From Bacillota bacterium (GTDB taxonomy: Bacteria; Bacillota; Clostridia; Lachnospirales; Lachnospiraceae): a stretch of DNA of 64,000 nt. A program made the position numbers and the translations under genes. Position 1 is the stretch's first letter, and every line of letters begins with the position of its first letter. This document shows, piece after piece, positions 52,227 through 61,875 of this stretch. The notes under the pieces were generated by a model that did not search any database, was not told where the DNA came from, and saw only the letters and a program-made list of their open reading frames with translations. Where the stretch lies: assembly GCA_023409535.1 (NCBI GenBank), contig JAEYGZ010000047.1, forward strand, positions 62,001-126,000, written 5' to 3'.

Positions 52227-54962
52227 ATGAAAGAAACAAAGGCTATAATGCTTCCTTACAGCTTGAAAACCGAATACCTGACCGATCCGCTTGGGATTGA
52301 CGTGCAGAAGCCTCGGTTTAGCTGGCAGCTGAAATCTGAGGGAAGAGGCGTGATGCAGTGTGCCTGTCATGTGATTGTTGCAAGCAGTAAGGAACTGGCT
52401 GCCCAGGGGATCGGCGATATGTGGGACAGCGGTAAGATCATCTCGCGAGAAACCACGAATATTGAATATGCAGGTAAAAAGCTGCATAGCAGGACGTGCT
52501 ATTGGTGGCAGGTATGCTGTTATCAGGAGGAGCACTTGTCGGGTGCGGTCAGTGAGACCGCCAGGTTTGAAACCGCACTTTTGGAGCAGCCGGATTTCAT
52601 AGGTCAATGGATCGGTGCCGATGCATCGATCGCCGCCCCCATCTTCCGGAAGGAGCTTTGCCTGGAGGAGAATATATGCCAGGCCCGTGCTTATATCTGC
52701 GGGTTGGGGTATTATGAGCTCTATTGCAACGGGCAAAAGGTCGGGGATCATGTTCTGGACCCCAATTGGACGGATTTTGATACCCGTTTGTTACAGGATC
52801 TGATCTATCCTCATGAGGATGTTTCAAGAAGGCGGGCGCTTTATATCACCTATGATATTACCGGCTTACTGAAGACAGGCACCAACGCCTTTGGAGTCAT
52901 GCTGGGAAATGGTTGGTATAATCAGCCTGAAAGGAATATCGAGGGTAAGATGACCTATGGCTGCCCTAAATTCTGGCTGCAGATACATATCCAATATAAT
53001 AACGGAAAGGAAACGATCTTTGGAAGTGACAGCAGTTGGAGATATTCAAAGGGGCCGATTACCTTTAATAACATATATTATGGAGAAGTCTATGATGCGC
53101 GTCTGGAGCAAACCGGCTGGAGCGAGGCCTGCTTTGATGATTCAAAATGGGCTACAGCGATGAAAAGACCCAGGGTGGCGGGTGATTTAAGAGTACAGAT
53201 GTCACCCTCCGACAAAATAATCTCAGTCATCCAACCTGTCAGTACGGCTTATCTTAAGAACGGAACCAGGATATATGACCTTGGGCAAAACTTTTCCGGA
53301 TGGGCCAGGATTAAAGTGTCCGGATGTGCCGGCGGTAAAGTTGTAATGCGCTTTGCCGAGGAGCTTGATAAAACCGGAGCCTTGGATTTTGAAAGTTCGG
53401 GTACGGAGCAGCAGGTTCAGCAGGATACCTATATCCTTGCAGGCAAAGGTCCGGAAACCTATGAACCTCGTTTTACCTGGCATGGCTTCCGGTATATAGA
53501 GGCGGACATGAGTGCCGGAGTTACTTTGGACAGCCTTCTTGGGGTTGTTGTGCATTCTGCCGTAGAAGAAACCGGCAGCTTCTCCTGCTCCAACAGCCTG
53601 TTCAATAAAATAGTCGAACTATACAAATGGAGCCAGTTGAGCAATCTGCATGGCGGAGTGCCCAGCGACTGTCCGCACCGGGAACGTCTCGGATATACCG
53701 GAGATGCCCAGATTACTGCCGAATCTGCCATGTTCAGCTTTGATATGGCGGCTTTTTATACAAAATGGATCGAAGACGTGAGCGGTTCACAAAACCCCAT
53801 ATCCGGCTTCGTTCCGCATACGGCACCTTTTTACGGAGGAGGCGGCGGACCCGGCGGGTGGGGGTGCGCTGCGGTACTTCTGCCCTGGTATATGTATCTC
53901 TATTACGGTGACAGAAGGATCCTCAAAGAGCATTACGAAATGATGCTTGCCTGGATGGGATACTTAAAAAAGCATGCCGATGCGGATGGCATCATTATCA
54001 GTGAGGAGCCTGGTTCCTGGTGCCTTGGGGAATGGGTCGTACCGCATCAATTTGATGAACCGGAGAAGGAGAAGGACGGTTTTAATATTGATGTTCCCGC
54101 AGAGCTTGTGAATACCTATTATTATGCGGCTTCCGCTTCTCTCATGGCAAGGATCGCCGGGATTCTCGGGGATCAGGAAAGGGCAAACTATTTTGAGGAC
54201 TTGCACGGCTCCTTAAAAACAGGAATACATAAAAGGTTTTTTCATGAGGAAACAGGGTCGTATGCCACAGGTGTTCAGGGCAGTGATGCTTTTGCGCTGG
54301 CAGCAGACTGTGTTCCGGAGAAAGATAGAAACAGAGTGCTGGGGCACCTGGTGAAGAATATAACTCAGCAAAATGCCGGAACTCTTGATACCGGCATCTT
54401 TGGGACGCCATTGCTGCTGGAGGTCCTTGCAGACAATGGGAAAGCAGAAATTGCATATGACATACTGAACCAAATAAAATACCCCAGCTACGGATACATG
54501 CTGTCCCAGGGTGCAACAACCCTTTGGGAATGCTGGGAAAAAGAAAACGGCTCCCATAACCATCCGATGCTCGGAAGTGTTGTGGCCTGGATGTTTAAGT
54601 ACATTACAGGTCTGAAACCTGACAGACAATTGCCTGGGTTCAGAAATATTATAATACAGCCCTATTTTTTCTCCGGATTAGATTATGCGGAGGCTTCCTA
54701 TGAATCCGTCCGGGGACCTGTCGGGATCAGATGGGAAAGAGTTGGGTCAAAAATAGAGATACGTCTCGATATTCCCTGCAACTGCAGCGCAGATGTGTAT
54801 TTGCCCGTAAAAGAACCGGACGCTATAAAGGAAAATGGCATTCCTGTTTTTGTTAACGGAAGGCTGGTAGACGGACTTCAGGGAATATCAAACTTTTCTG
54901 TCAAAGAGGATGGAGTAAGGATGGAGGTAAAGGCGGGCAGATACTGCTTTGAAATAGTTTAA
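52227..54962 (+). CDS. GH78 alpha-L-rhamnosidase
   Basis: This is a 911-residue enzyme. N-terminal beta-sandwich domains (PLGIDVQKPRFSWQL, YICGLGYYELYCNGQKVGD) lead into an (alpha/alpha)6 barrel with the family motif SDCPHRERLGYTGDAQ, which holds the general acid region, and LWECWEKENGSHNHPMLGS near the end. It inverts alpha-L-rhamnosidic bonds in pectin side chains, saponins or bacterial polysaccharides. The start at 52227 has AAAGG 13 bases upstream; in-frame ATGs at 52197, 52206 and 52215 are alternatives. No signal peptide, so it is cytoplasmic. Confidence 0.92.
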   Translation: MKETKAIMLPYSLKTEYLTDPLGIDVQKPRFSWQLKSEGRGVMQCACHVIVASSKELAAQGIGDMWDSGKIISRETTNIEYAGKKLHSRTCYWWQVCCYQEEHLSGAVSETARFETALLEQPDFIGQWIGADASIAAPIFRKELCLEENICQARAYICGLGYYELYCNGQKVGDHVLDPNWTDFDTRLLQDLIYPHEDVSRRRALYITYDITGLLKTGTNAFGVMLGNGWYNQPERNIEGKMTYGCPKFWLQIHIQYNNGKETIFGSDSSWRYSKGPITFNNIYYGEVYDARLEQTGWSEACFDDSKWATAMKRPRVAGDLRVQMSPSDKIISVIQPVSTAYLKNGTRIYDLGQNFSGWARIKVSGCAGGKVVMRFAEELDKTGALDFESSGTEQQVQQDTYILAGKGPETYEPRFTWHGFRYIEADMSAGVTLDSLLGVVVHSAVEETGSFSCSNSLFNKIVELYKWSQLSNLHGGVPSDCPHRERLGYTGDAQITAESAMFSFDMAAFYTKWIEDVSGSQNPISGFVPHTAPFYGGGGGPGGWGCAAVLLPWYMYLYYGDRRILKEHYEMMLAWMGYLKKHADADGIIISEEPGSWCLGEWVVPHQFDEPEKEKDGFNIDVPAELVNTYYYAASASLMARIAGILGDQERANYFEDLHGSLKTGIHKRFFHEETGSYATGVQGSDAFALAADCVPEKDRNRVLGHLVKNITQQNAGTLDTGIFGTPLLLEVLADNGKAEIAYDILNQIKYPSYGYMLSQGATTLWECWEKENGSHNHPMLGSVVAWMFKYITGLKPDRQLPGFRNIIIQPYFFSGLDYAEASYESVRGPVGIRWERVGSKIEIRLDIPCNCSADVYLPVKEPDAIKENGIPVFVNGRLVDGLQGISNFSVKEDGVRMEVKAGRYCFEIV

Positions 54963-55107
54963 GGATCTGGTGCATAGTACGGATTCAGCCTGAAGCCGGT
55001 TGTCATTCTGCGGACATTATGATAAAATGATGTCAGGAATTAATGTGTACGGAGCGCACCGGTATCTGAAGGAAGGACAGCCGGGATGACTTTATGCGAT
55101 AGGTTCA

Positions 55108-55125
55108 GTCCCGGCAGGCCGGGAC
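55108..55125 (+). promoter_or_regulatory. GC-rich hairpin before the C39-like gene
   Basis: GTCCCGG (55108-55114) and CCGGGAC (55119-55125) form a tight stem with a four-base loop and no T-run, 30 bases before the start at 55156. It may be a weak terminator of the GH78 transcript or a leader structure. Confidence 0.4.
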
Positions 55126-55155
55126 AATACAAAGGATGAGCGGGGGGAACACCGG

Positions 55156-56310
55156 ATGAAGCCGATAAGGAAACGAATGACGGTTATGATTATTTCGATG
55201 CTTATTATTGCTCTGGAAATGAGCGGTTTGAATAATTATTTTACGTATGAAGCGAGTGCGGCAACCTTTGAAGAAATCAACCAGCCTGAAGTATTTCTGA
55301 GGCAGATAAACGGAGATATGCAATGCACACTGGTGGCTGCGGCGATGCTGGTCCGGAGAGCCGCATTAGTGTCGGGCAGCACGGACTGGGCCGGTATTAC
55401 GGTGGATAAGGTTATGGAGCAGGCATGGCTGGAAGGGCAGGGCCTGAAATATACTTTTACCTATGCGGGTATTACGGTGAATAGAGGAACCTTTGGAGCC
55501 GATCCTGTAAATGAGGCGATTTCATTACTAAGCTTGCATCCGGAAGGAATTGTATTATATGACCAGGTACGTTCCCCCAGATCCCATGCAATCCTGCTGA
55601 CGGATTATACCGGCGGAATATTTTACAGCGCTGATCCGTCTGAAGCTGCTCCGGCAGGCAGAATTCCCAATTCCTCGGCCCTGGTGCAGGTTGAGGATGC
55701 AGAATTTTACTGGTATGTGTCAAGTGGTTCCATCGCTCCGCTGTCACCCTCCGTTACGGAAGAAAATATTCCTTCGCAGGTAACAGACATTAATATCTAT
55801 GCTGCCACACTATCCCAGACAAGCTTTTCTTACGACGGAACGGAAAAGAAACCTACGGTCGCAATCCAGGGTTTGACAGAAAATACCGATTATATCGTTT
55901 CTTATTCCGATAATGTGAATCCGGGTCTGGCAGTTGTTAATATAATAGGAATCGGCGCATATTCCGGTATGGTGGTTAAGGACTTTGAGATAACGGACGC
56001 ATCAGTGTTAGAAGCTTTGTCTCAGGTTAAGATTGCAATCACAAAGCAGACGATTGAGACTGGCAAGACGGCGGCTGTAAAGGTCACCCTGCCGGTTACG
56101 CTTAAATCAGTTAAGGAATACAGCGGTAATTTATCAGGAATATATAATGAAGTAAAGATAAGCTATGCATCATCAGATAAAAAGATTGCATCAGTGAATT
56201 CAAGCGGTAAGATAACAGGGAAAAAGAAGGGAACCACCAAGATTTCTGTAACCGTACAAGCAGCGGACGCAACCCAAAAGACAGTTGTATTAAAAATTAA
56301 GGTGAAATAA
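55156..56310 (+). CDS. secreted C39-like peptidase with Ig-like (Big_2) domain
   Basis: This is a 384-residue exported protein. The signal sequence covers residues 1-36. About 40-190 resembles a papain-like C39 peptidase: Cys57 in GDMQCTLVAA, His144 in SPRSHAILLTDYTGG and Asp160 in YSADPS form a plausible triad. Two Ig-like or surface domains follow (about 210-285, and a Big_2 domain ending SDKKIASVNSSGKITGKKKG and TTKISVTVQ). C39 proteins cleave double-glycine leaders or other peptides; here the secreted form with a wall-interaction domain suggests cleavage of extracellular peptides. GGGGGG precedes the ATG. Confidence 0.75.
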   Translation: MKPIRKRMTVMIISMLIIALEMSGLNNYFTYEASAATFEEINQPEVFLRQINGDMQCTLVAAAMLVRRAALVSGSTDWAGITVDKVMEQAWLEGQGLKYTFTYAGITVNRGTFGADPVNEAISLLSLHPEGIVLYDQVRSPRSHAILLTDYTGGIFYSADPSEAAPAGRIPNSSALVQVEDAEFYWYVSSGSIAPLSPSVTEENIPSQVTDINIYAATLSQTSFSYDGTEKKPTVAIQGLTENTDYIVSYSDNVNPGLAVVNIIGIGAYSGMVVKDFEITDASVLEALSQVKIAITKQTIETGKTAAVKVTLPVTLKSVKEYSGNLSGIYNEVKISYASSDKKIASVNSSGKITGKKKGTTKISVTVQAADATQKTVVLKIKVK

Positions 56311-56334
56311 GAAATAAATCCATAGGAAAAAACA

Positions 56335-56360
56335 GGCTGCCCGGCGAGGCAGCTTTTTTG
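56335..56360 (+). terminator. rho-independent terminator
   Basis: GCTGCC (56337-56342) and GGCAGC (56348-56353) form a stem followed by TTTTTTG, 27 bases after the C39-like stop. Confidence 0.8.
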
Positions 56361-56530
56361 CTTTTTGAAATCTTCCGGATCCGGTAGGAATGGAGTAAAT
56401 CTGAATTTACTTTTCAGACCCAATAATGTATAATATTAGAATATATTTACATGGAAGAACATACCATAGACTATTTGTATGAGTAATCAATTCAGCTTAA
56501 CTTCTATTAATTTAAAAGGGGGCAGTGAAT

Positions 56531-57697
56531 ATGATCAGCTTTAAGACGGACTATACGCCGGGAGATGTGGGGTATGACCAGGAGAGGTTAGTAAAACTGA
56601 ATCATTTATTTGAGGATCTGATGGAAAGAAACATATTGATTTCTGCAAATTATTGTCTGGCGAGGGACGGTAAGGTATTTGCCAACAACGCAGTCGGTAA
56701 GCTTTCCTTTCGGGAAGAGGATACAAGAGAGCAAAGACCGGATACCATTCAACGGATTGCTTCTATAACGAAGCTGATTACTGCAACCGCTATCTGGCAG
56801 TTAGCAGAGGATGGTAAATTAAGAGTAAATCAAAGAGTTGGGGAATTCATTGAGGAATTTGATACAAAACCATTCAACGAAATCACAATCGCGCATCTGC
56901 TGTCCCATACCTCAGGGCTGCAGGCGGACGGTGGGTGTTTTGAAAACAAATATTTTGTATCCCCTTGGGCATGCATTGAGGAAGACAAGGGCAAGAACTG
57001 GATTGCTGCCGCCTTAAGAAGCGGAATGCGGAAAAAACCCGGAGAAGAATGGGCCTATTGCAGCTTCGGCTTTGTAATACTGGGAGAAATCATCACAAGA
57101 GTCAGCGGACAATTTGCCAATGACTATATCACCGGGCATATTCTTAAGCCCTGTGGCATGAGGGATTCCGGCTTTGACTTTAATCGCCGGGAAATTGTCA
57201 GCCGAACAAATATTCCGCACGAAGGCCGTGAAAAATTCGTGAATGAAATACTGGACGGAATACAAAGTGCAGAAGAACAAGAGGACTTTTGGTCGAAAAT
57301 ACCCGGCACAGGGGGTGGGATTTATTCCACAGCATATGATTTGTGCCGTTTTGGAACTATGCTGCTGCAAGGCGGGTATATTGACGGAACCAGAATAATC
57401 GGACGAAAAGCAATAGAAAAAATGACCGCGTTGTATACGGCACCTCATATCAGGGATTATTGCTGGAATGCCGGCGGACCTTATCGTCAATATGGTTTGG
57501 GACCGGATATGCGGTGTAATGAAGCAAGCTTATATACCCAGGGGACCTTTTTCCATGAAGGGTCCGGCGGCTGCTGTCTAATGATTGATCCTGCGGAAAA
57601 GCTGGTTGCGGCTTGGTTTGTTCCGTTTGTAAATGATGGTTGGAGCGCTGAAGCCTTATATAATGCGGCGGCAGTGATGTGGTCAGGATTAAAATGA
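56531..57697 (+). CDS. beta-lactamase-fold serine hydrolase
   Basis: This 388-residue protein belongs to the class-C beta-lactamase/esterase superfamily. Ser78-Ile-Thr-Lys81 is the SxxK nucleophile motif, WAYCSFGF carries the YxN/S motif, and HEGSGGC is the KTG-box equivalent. No signal peptide, so a cytoplasmic esterase or peptidase role is likely. ATG 56531 is eight bases after GGGGG; GTG 56525 is too close. A sequence nearly identical to its last 17 codons and the following bases recurs after the lipoprotein gene at 63629. Confidence 0.9.
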   Translation: MISFKTDYTPGDVGYDQERLVKLNHLFEDLMERNILISANYCLARDGKVFANNAVGKLSFREEDTREQRPDTIQRIASITKLITATAIWQLAEDGKLRVNQRVGEFIEEFDTKPFNEITIAHLLSHTSGLQADGGCFENKYFVSPWACIEEDKGKNWIAAALRSGMRKKPGEEWAYCSFGFVILGEIITRVSGQFANDYITGHILKPCGMRDSGFDFNRREIVSRTNIPHEGREKFVNEILDGIQSAEEQEDFWSKIPGTGGGIYSTAYDLCRFGTMLLQGGYIDGTRIIGRKAIEKMTALYTAPHIRDYCWNAGGPYRQYGLGPDMRCNEASLYTQGTFFHEGSGGCCLMIDPAEKLVAAWFVPFVNDGWSAEALYNAAAVMWSGLK

Positions 57698-57769
57698 GAA
57701 TGAAATACATAAGTCATCAATTTGAAGTTACGAGAGCAGTAGCTCTGAACGTCTATAAATTCACCGCAT

Positions 57770-57817
57770 GCCGCACGGGATCTGGCAGCTATTTCCTGTG
57801 CGGCAGATCGTCTTTTT
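57770..57817 (+). terminator. rho-independent terminator after serine hydrolase gene
   Basis: GCCGCACGGG (57770-57779) pairs with CCTGTGCGGC (57795-57804) with one G-U, followed by AGATCGTCTTTTT. Confidence 0.75.
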
Positions 57818-57887
57818 AAGGAGGGCTTTCTAACGCAGAAGCTCCTTCCGCTCAGTACAATATTTATAGTCTTGTACAAAGCTCCAT

Positions 57888-58790
57888 CTACGATGAATAA
57901 AACTTTACTACCTTATTGTATTCCTTCATAATGCTTTGCAAAATATCTACATGCTTAAAATCGTTGTGATATAAAATATTAATTTCACGAATCATACTGA
58001 GATTCTCAATAGGTAATACGGTAATCTTTCCTTTTTTCAGTTCGTCAAGACATACGCTCCGCGCAAGGATAGAAACTCCTATATCCCGCCGTATCAGGTC
58101 TTTAATTGTGGCAATATTATCAACTTCTAAAATAACATTAAAATCCTCAAGTGACATGTTATTACTTTCCAGGTGAGCGGTAAACAGATTTCTTGTTCCT
58201 GATGACGGTCTGCGAAGAATTAAGGGCTGCTTTTTTAACTCATTTATGGTTACCATGCTTTTTTTTGCTAAGGGGTTATTGTTGGATACGACCAACATTA
58301 ACGAATCTGTGTCAAGTAGAAGTGAATTAATGCTGGTATCTTGAACTTTCCCTTCGACAACAGCTAAATCCACCTCGTAACTCTTGAGCATATCATAAAG
58401 ATTATTTATGGAATCTGAAATTATCATTATGCTTGTGCCTGGATTCTTGGAGCTGTATTTACCCAATACTTCTGCCACGGCATTACTCTCAGAAGTGTGA
58501 GTAATTCCGACAATGAGCCTCCTGGAGTGGTGCTGTTCATCTATAATGCTTTGTTCCATTCTCTGATATAAGGCAATACTTCTTCTGGCATATTGAATAA
58601 TAATATTTCCTTCATTTGTAGGCTTTATCTCACTTCCAACACGGTTAAAAATTTTAATATTCAGTTCCTTTTCCAATTGCTTTATGTGTTGAGTTACGGC
58701 CGGCTGTGTCAAAGAAAGATGTTCTGCCGCGCGCGTGTAGCTGTTAAATTCGACCACCGCTAATAAGGTGTAAAGTTTAGCATCAATCAT
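57888..58790 (-). CDS. LysR family transcriptional regulator
   Basis: This 300-residue regulator has an N-terminal winged HTH (AVVEFNSYTRAAEHLSLTQP, VTQHIKQLEKELNIKIFNR) and a two-lobed LysR effector domain (about 90-295). ATG 58790 is chosen for GGAGA nine bases upstream; the TTG 15 bases earlier overlaps that site. It is divergent from the antiporter gene at 59031 and probably controls it. Effector unknown. Confidence 0.92.
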   Translation of the reverse strand: MIDAKLYTLLAVVEFNSYTRAAEHLSLTQPAVTQHIKQLEKELNIKIFNRVGSEIKPTNEGNIIIQYARRSIALYQRMEQSIIDEQHHSRRLIVGITHTSESNAVAEVLGKYSSKNPGTSIMIISDSINNLYDMLKSYEVDLAVVEGKVQDTSINSLLLDTDSLMLVVSNNNPLAKKSMVTINELKKQPLILRRPSSGTRNLFTAHLESNNMSLEDFNVILEVDNIATIKDLIRRDIGVSILARSVCLDELKKGKITVLPIENLSMIREINILYHNDFKHVDILQSIMKEYNKVVKFYSS

Positions 58791-58843
58791 CTTGTCAATC
58801 TCCAATTATAATTATTATTTATTAAGTTTTAAAATATTATAAG

Positions 58844-58871
58844 TTTACTTTATTAAAATGATAACTATAAT
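58844..58871 (+). promoter_or_regulatory. promoter of the antiporter gene, with 160-base leader
   Basis: TTTACT (58844-58849), a 16-base spacer and TATAAT (58866-58871) are seen. The leader up to 59031 contains hairpins ATGCGT...ACGCAT (58977-58996) and a GGCAGGAGCTTGCC element. The AT-rich DNA immediately upstream has LysR-type T-N11-A candidates. Confidence 0.5.
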
Positions 58872-59030
58872 GATAGCATAAGTCAAGAGAGGAGGCAAAG
58901 ATAATAAGGCAAAAATTCGGAAAAGAGCAGGCAGGTAGGCAGGAGCTTGCCCTGATGATGCCGGGGAAGTTTTAACATGCGTGTTTTTAGACGCATTTGA
59001 AAATATAGTATTGTAAAGGAGCGTTAATTA

Positions 59031-60296
59031 ATGAGTAATCTTTTAAGTCATCCGAATGGCACAACCATTGTTCTTTTATCTTTATCGGTTATCTTGCTTG
59101 CGGGATTTTTACTTACCCGTATTACAAAGCTTGCGAAACTGCCTAACGTAACTGGTTATATTACTGCCGGTGTCCTGATAGGACCTTATGTTTTAAATTT
59201 GATTCCACATGAAATGGTTGGCGGTATGGGGTTTATCAGCGATATTGCTTTAGCTTTCATTGCGTTTGGTGTTGGACGATTTTTTAAGAAAGAGGTTTTT
59301 AAAGAAACCGGATTTGGCGTTATTGTGATTACTTTATTGGAAGCTTTATTGGCCGGAATATTTGTAACCCTTTTCATGCATTACATATTCCGTTTAAGTT
59401 GGAGCTTTTGTCTGCTTTTGGGCGCGATTGCAACGGCGACTGCACCGGCAAGCACAATGGTCACTATCCGGCAATATCATGCGCGTGGTAATTTCGTAAA
59501 TATTTTACTGCAGGTAGTTGCATTTGATGACGCTGTGTGCCTCATCGCATTCAGTATCGCTTCTGCCTTTGTCAACGCTAATGTCGGAGCAAATATTTCC
59601 GCTTCTGAAATCGCCATGCCTATGGTTTATAATATTGGAGCGTTGGCAATTGGGTTTATAAGCGGAGCTATATTAAGCAGGCTGATGACTCCGAAACGGA
59701 GCGAGGAAAATCGGCTGATATTAACAATATCACTTCTTCTTGGAATTGCGGGTCTATGCGCTGCAGTAGATATTTCTCCCTTGCTTTCTTGTATGCTATT
59801 TGGTACTACCTACATCAACATGACGAATGACAAGGAATTATACAAACAAGTAGAAAGGTTTACCCCGCCTATTTTGTCAATATTTTTTGTCGTATCAGGA
59901 ATGAGTTTGGATATCAGCTCGTTCAGTACTCTTGGAGTAATTGGCATATTCTATTTTATAATACGGATTGCGGGAAAATATTTTGGAGCTTATCTGGGAT
60001 GCATCATGGCGAAGACTACAAAGAAAGTAAGGAATTATTTGGGATTAGCTTTAATTCCTCAAGCCGGTGTAGCAATTGGACTTGCTTTTTTAGGCCAAAG
60101 GACTTTGCCTGAGAATATGGGAAATATGTTGCTCACAATAGTATTATCCTCCTCGGTGTTATATGAGTTAATCGGACCAGCCTGTGCTAAGATTGCCCTG
60201 ATCCGTTCCGGGGCAATAAAAAAAGATAATCCAGCCACTGAGAAAAAAGAAATTGGACAGGAGACGGGAAAATCTCAGAAGCTGCTCCGATATTAA
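59031..60296 (+). CDS. CPA2 family cation/proton antiporter
   Basis: This 421-residue protein has about 12 hydrophobic helices with the sodium/hydrogen exchanger pattern (GYITAGVLIGPYVL, AIATATAPASTM, VAFDDAVCLIAFS, the last holding paired acidic Asp residues). It probably exchanges Na+ or K+ for H+ across the membrane. The C-terminal tail is Lys/Glu-rich with no TrkA domain. AAAGGAGC precedes the ATG. It is likely under the control of the divergent LysR gene. Confidence 0.9.
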   Translation: MSNLLSHPNGTTIVLLSLSVILLAGFLLTRITKLAKLPNVTGYITAGVLIGPYVLNLIPHEMVGGMGFISDIALAFIAFGVGRFFKKEVFKETGFGVIVITLLEALLAGIFVTLFMHYIFRLSWSFCLLLGAIATATAPASTMVTIRQYHARGNFVNILLQVVAFDDAVCLIAFSIASAFVNANVGANISASEIAMPMVYNIGALAIGFISGAILSRLMTPKRSEENRLILTISLLLGIAGLCAAVDISPLLSCMLFGTTYINMTNDKELYKQVERFTPPILSIFFVVSGMSLDISSFSTLGVIGIFYFIIRIAGKYFGAYLGCIMAKTTKKVRNYLGLALIPQAGVAIGLAFLGQRTLPENMGNMLLTIVLSSSVLYELIGPACAKIALIRSGAIKKDNPATEKKEIGQETGKSQKLLRY

Positions 60297-60311
60297 AGCC
60301 CAAGCAGACAG

Positions 60312-60353
60312 AACAGGGATATGGTACCTCAGAGGTACCATATCCCTGTTTTT
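60312..60353 (+). terminator. perfect 18-bp terminator hairpin
   Basis: AACAGGGATATGGTACCT (60312-60329) and its exact complement (60333-60350) close a three-base loop, followed by TTTTTG. It ends the antiporter transcript. Confidence 0.92.
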
Positions 60354-60463
60354 GAAATTACTAAAGAATAAACGATAGCGGGAAGCGAATATCTGAGAAA
60401 TCCTGTTGCTGAAGTCTTCATATTAAGTTTCCGATCTTATAAAGTGAATAGAACTCTCCCCGG

Positions 60464-61444
60464 TTACAATAGCTTAAAAATCTCAGGACCTGCTTTTATC
60501 ATGGATAGGAAATCCTTCTTTAGCTCGGTATTATAGTTTAGGTAATCCTGCATGCAGGTAAATAAAAGCAGCCTGCGATAATTAATGAAGACATCAATCT
60601 GCTCCAGCCAGAAATCCTCGAGATGGTTTTCCGTCTCATAACCACGGATGAAATAATCAAAATAATATTTCAATGGTTCTTTATCATGAACCTTATTCGT
60701 CATACCACCCGTTAAATCAAACATAATTCCCTGGGCCGGCACCGTAATATCCTGCAGAAAAAAATTGCAGGAGGATACGTCAAAGTCAATCAATGTAATG
60801 TGTGTATCTTTTACTATAATATTATGCTGGTGATTATCATTATGGATAAAGCCATAGGTGTTCCGGTTGATGGGCAGCTTGGAAAGCGTCAGCGCCATTT
60901 TTCGCCATTCTTCCCTGACGGTTTCCTCTTTGCACCAATTGGTAAAGAAATTCACCTCATCCTGATAGCCGTATTCCGAAGGCTTTCCGCTGATGTTTTT
61001 CCAGGTAGGATAGCTCCTGGTCACCCTGTGCGCTTTCCCGATTAATTTGCCCCAATGCCAGCTAAGATCTGTCGCAAGCAGCTTTGAATCAGGACTTTTG
61101 CCCTCGCAATAGTTCATCGAATAGGCGATAAAGATATGTTTTTCATCTGCATAGGTGTCATAAAGGCTTTGATTCTCATTTTCCTCCGGACATGCAATGT
61201 CAATTCCGTTTTCCCCCAGGTAGTGTATAAATTTGAGCCGTTCGTCAAGTGCCGTAAGGTCGTCGGTTCCGGGCTGATCAACGGCTAAGATCTTAAAGAC
61301 CTTCTTCTGACCTTTATTATTATAATAGACATAAGCTATGCCATCGGAATCCTCCCGCCCACCGCCTAAAAAGCTGAGATTCTCCTTATTAATTCCATAG
61401 GAGTGACAAAGATGTGATAATGCAGTTTCAGATACTTTGATCAT
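60464..61444 (-). CDS. aminoglycoside phosphotransferase-type kinase
   Basis: This is a 326-residue kinase-fold protein. The small lobe is at about 20-95 (KKVFKILAVDQ). The catalytic Brenner motif GFIHNDNHQHNI at about 200-215 supplies the catalytic Asp, and LIDFDVSS the metal-binding Asp. The APH/CotS/spore-coat group phosphorylates small hydroxyl compounds or spore components. ATG 61444 has AAGGAG six bases upstream; longer in-frame starts lack such sites. Substrate unknown. Confidence 0.85.
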   Translation of the reverse strand: MIKVSETALSHLCHSYGINKENLSFLGGGREDSDGIAYVYYNNKGQKKVFKILAVDQPGTDDLTALDERLKFIHYLGENGIDIACPEENENQSLYDTYADEKHIFIAYSMNYCEGKSPDSKLLATDLSWHWGKLIGKAHRVTRSYPTWKNISGKPSEYGYQDEVNFFTNWCKEETVREEWRKMALTLSKLPINRNTYGFIHNDNHQHNIIVKDTHITLIDFDVSSCNFFLQDITVPAQGIMFDLTGGMTNKVHDKEPLKYYFDYFIRGYETENHLEDFWLEQIDVFINYRRLLLFTCMQDYLNYNTELKKDFLSMIKAGPEIFKLL

Positions 61445-61875
61445 ATGATTCTCCTTATCGGCTAAGATATTCCCATTATATAGCATGTAATTTAAATTAT
61501 AAAGCTTATTTACAAGTCTGTACATGTTTATCGCCCTTTCCTTATTTCCATATTGCGTCAACCATTCCTGTTCCCCTTAGCCTGAAGCGAATAAAGAGCT
61601 GCCGCAGGTAATCCAAGCATATTAAGATCATTCCTCAGTAAAGTTAGTGTATTAGTACTAGCTGCCAAAATTTTCAATAACTAACCTTGAAATTTTGAGG
61701 AATAAAATGTAAGATTGTATCGGATAAGGTATCGATTTTCATATAAGGGAAAATAAGGTGAAGAATGATAGGAGTAGACCGATATTGAATTGAGCCGGTC
61801 TAGGTACTATATGAAATATATATAACAGGTAAGAAGCTGAATAGTAATTATTTTCAAAGGAAGCAGAGGAAGTAT
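61445..61875. other. gene-free divergent region
   Basis: Between the APH-type kinase and the lipoprotein gene, 431 bases hold no gene I can support. A -10-like TATAAT on the minus strand (61475-61480) is a candidate kinase promoter with a weak -35. Near 61800-61840 there are TATATA-rich stretches and GGAAGCAGAGGAAG before the lipoprotein start. Confidence 0.5.
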
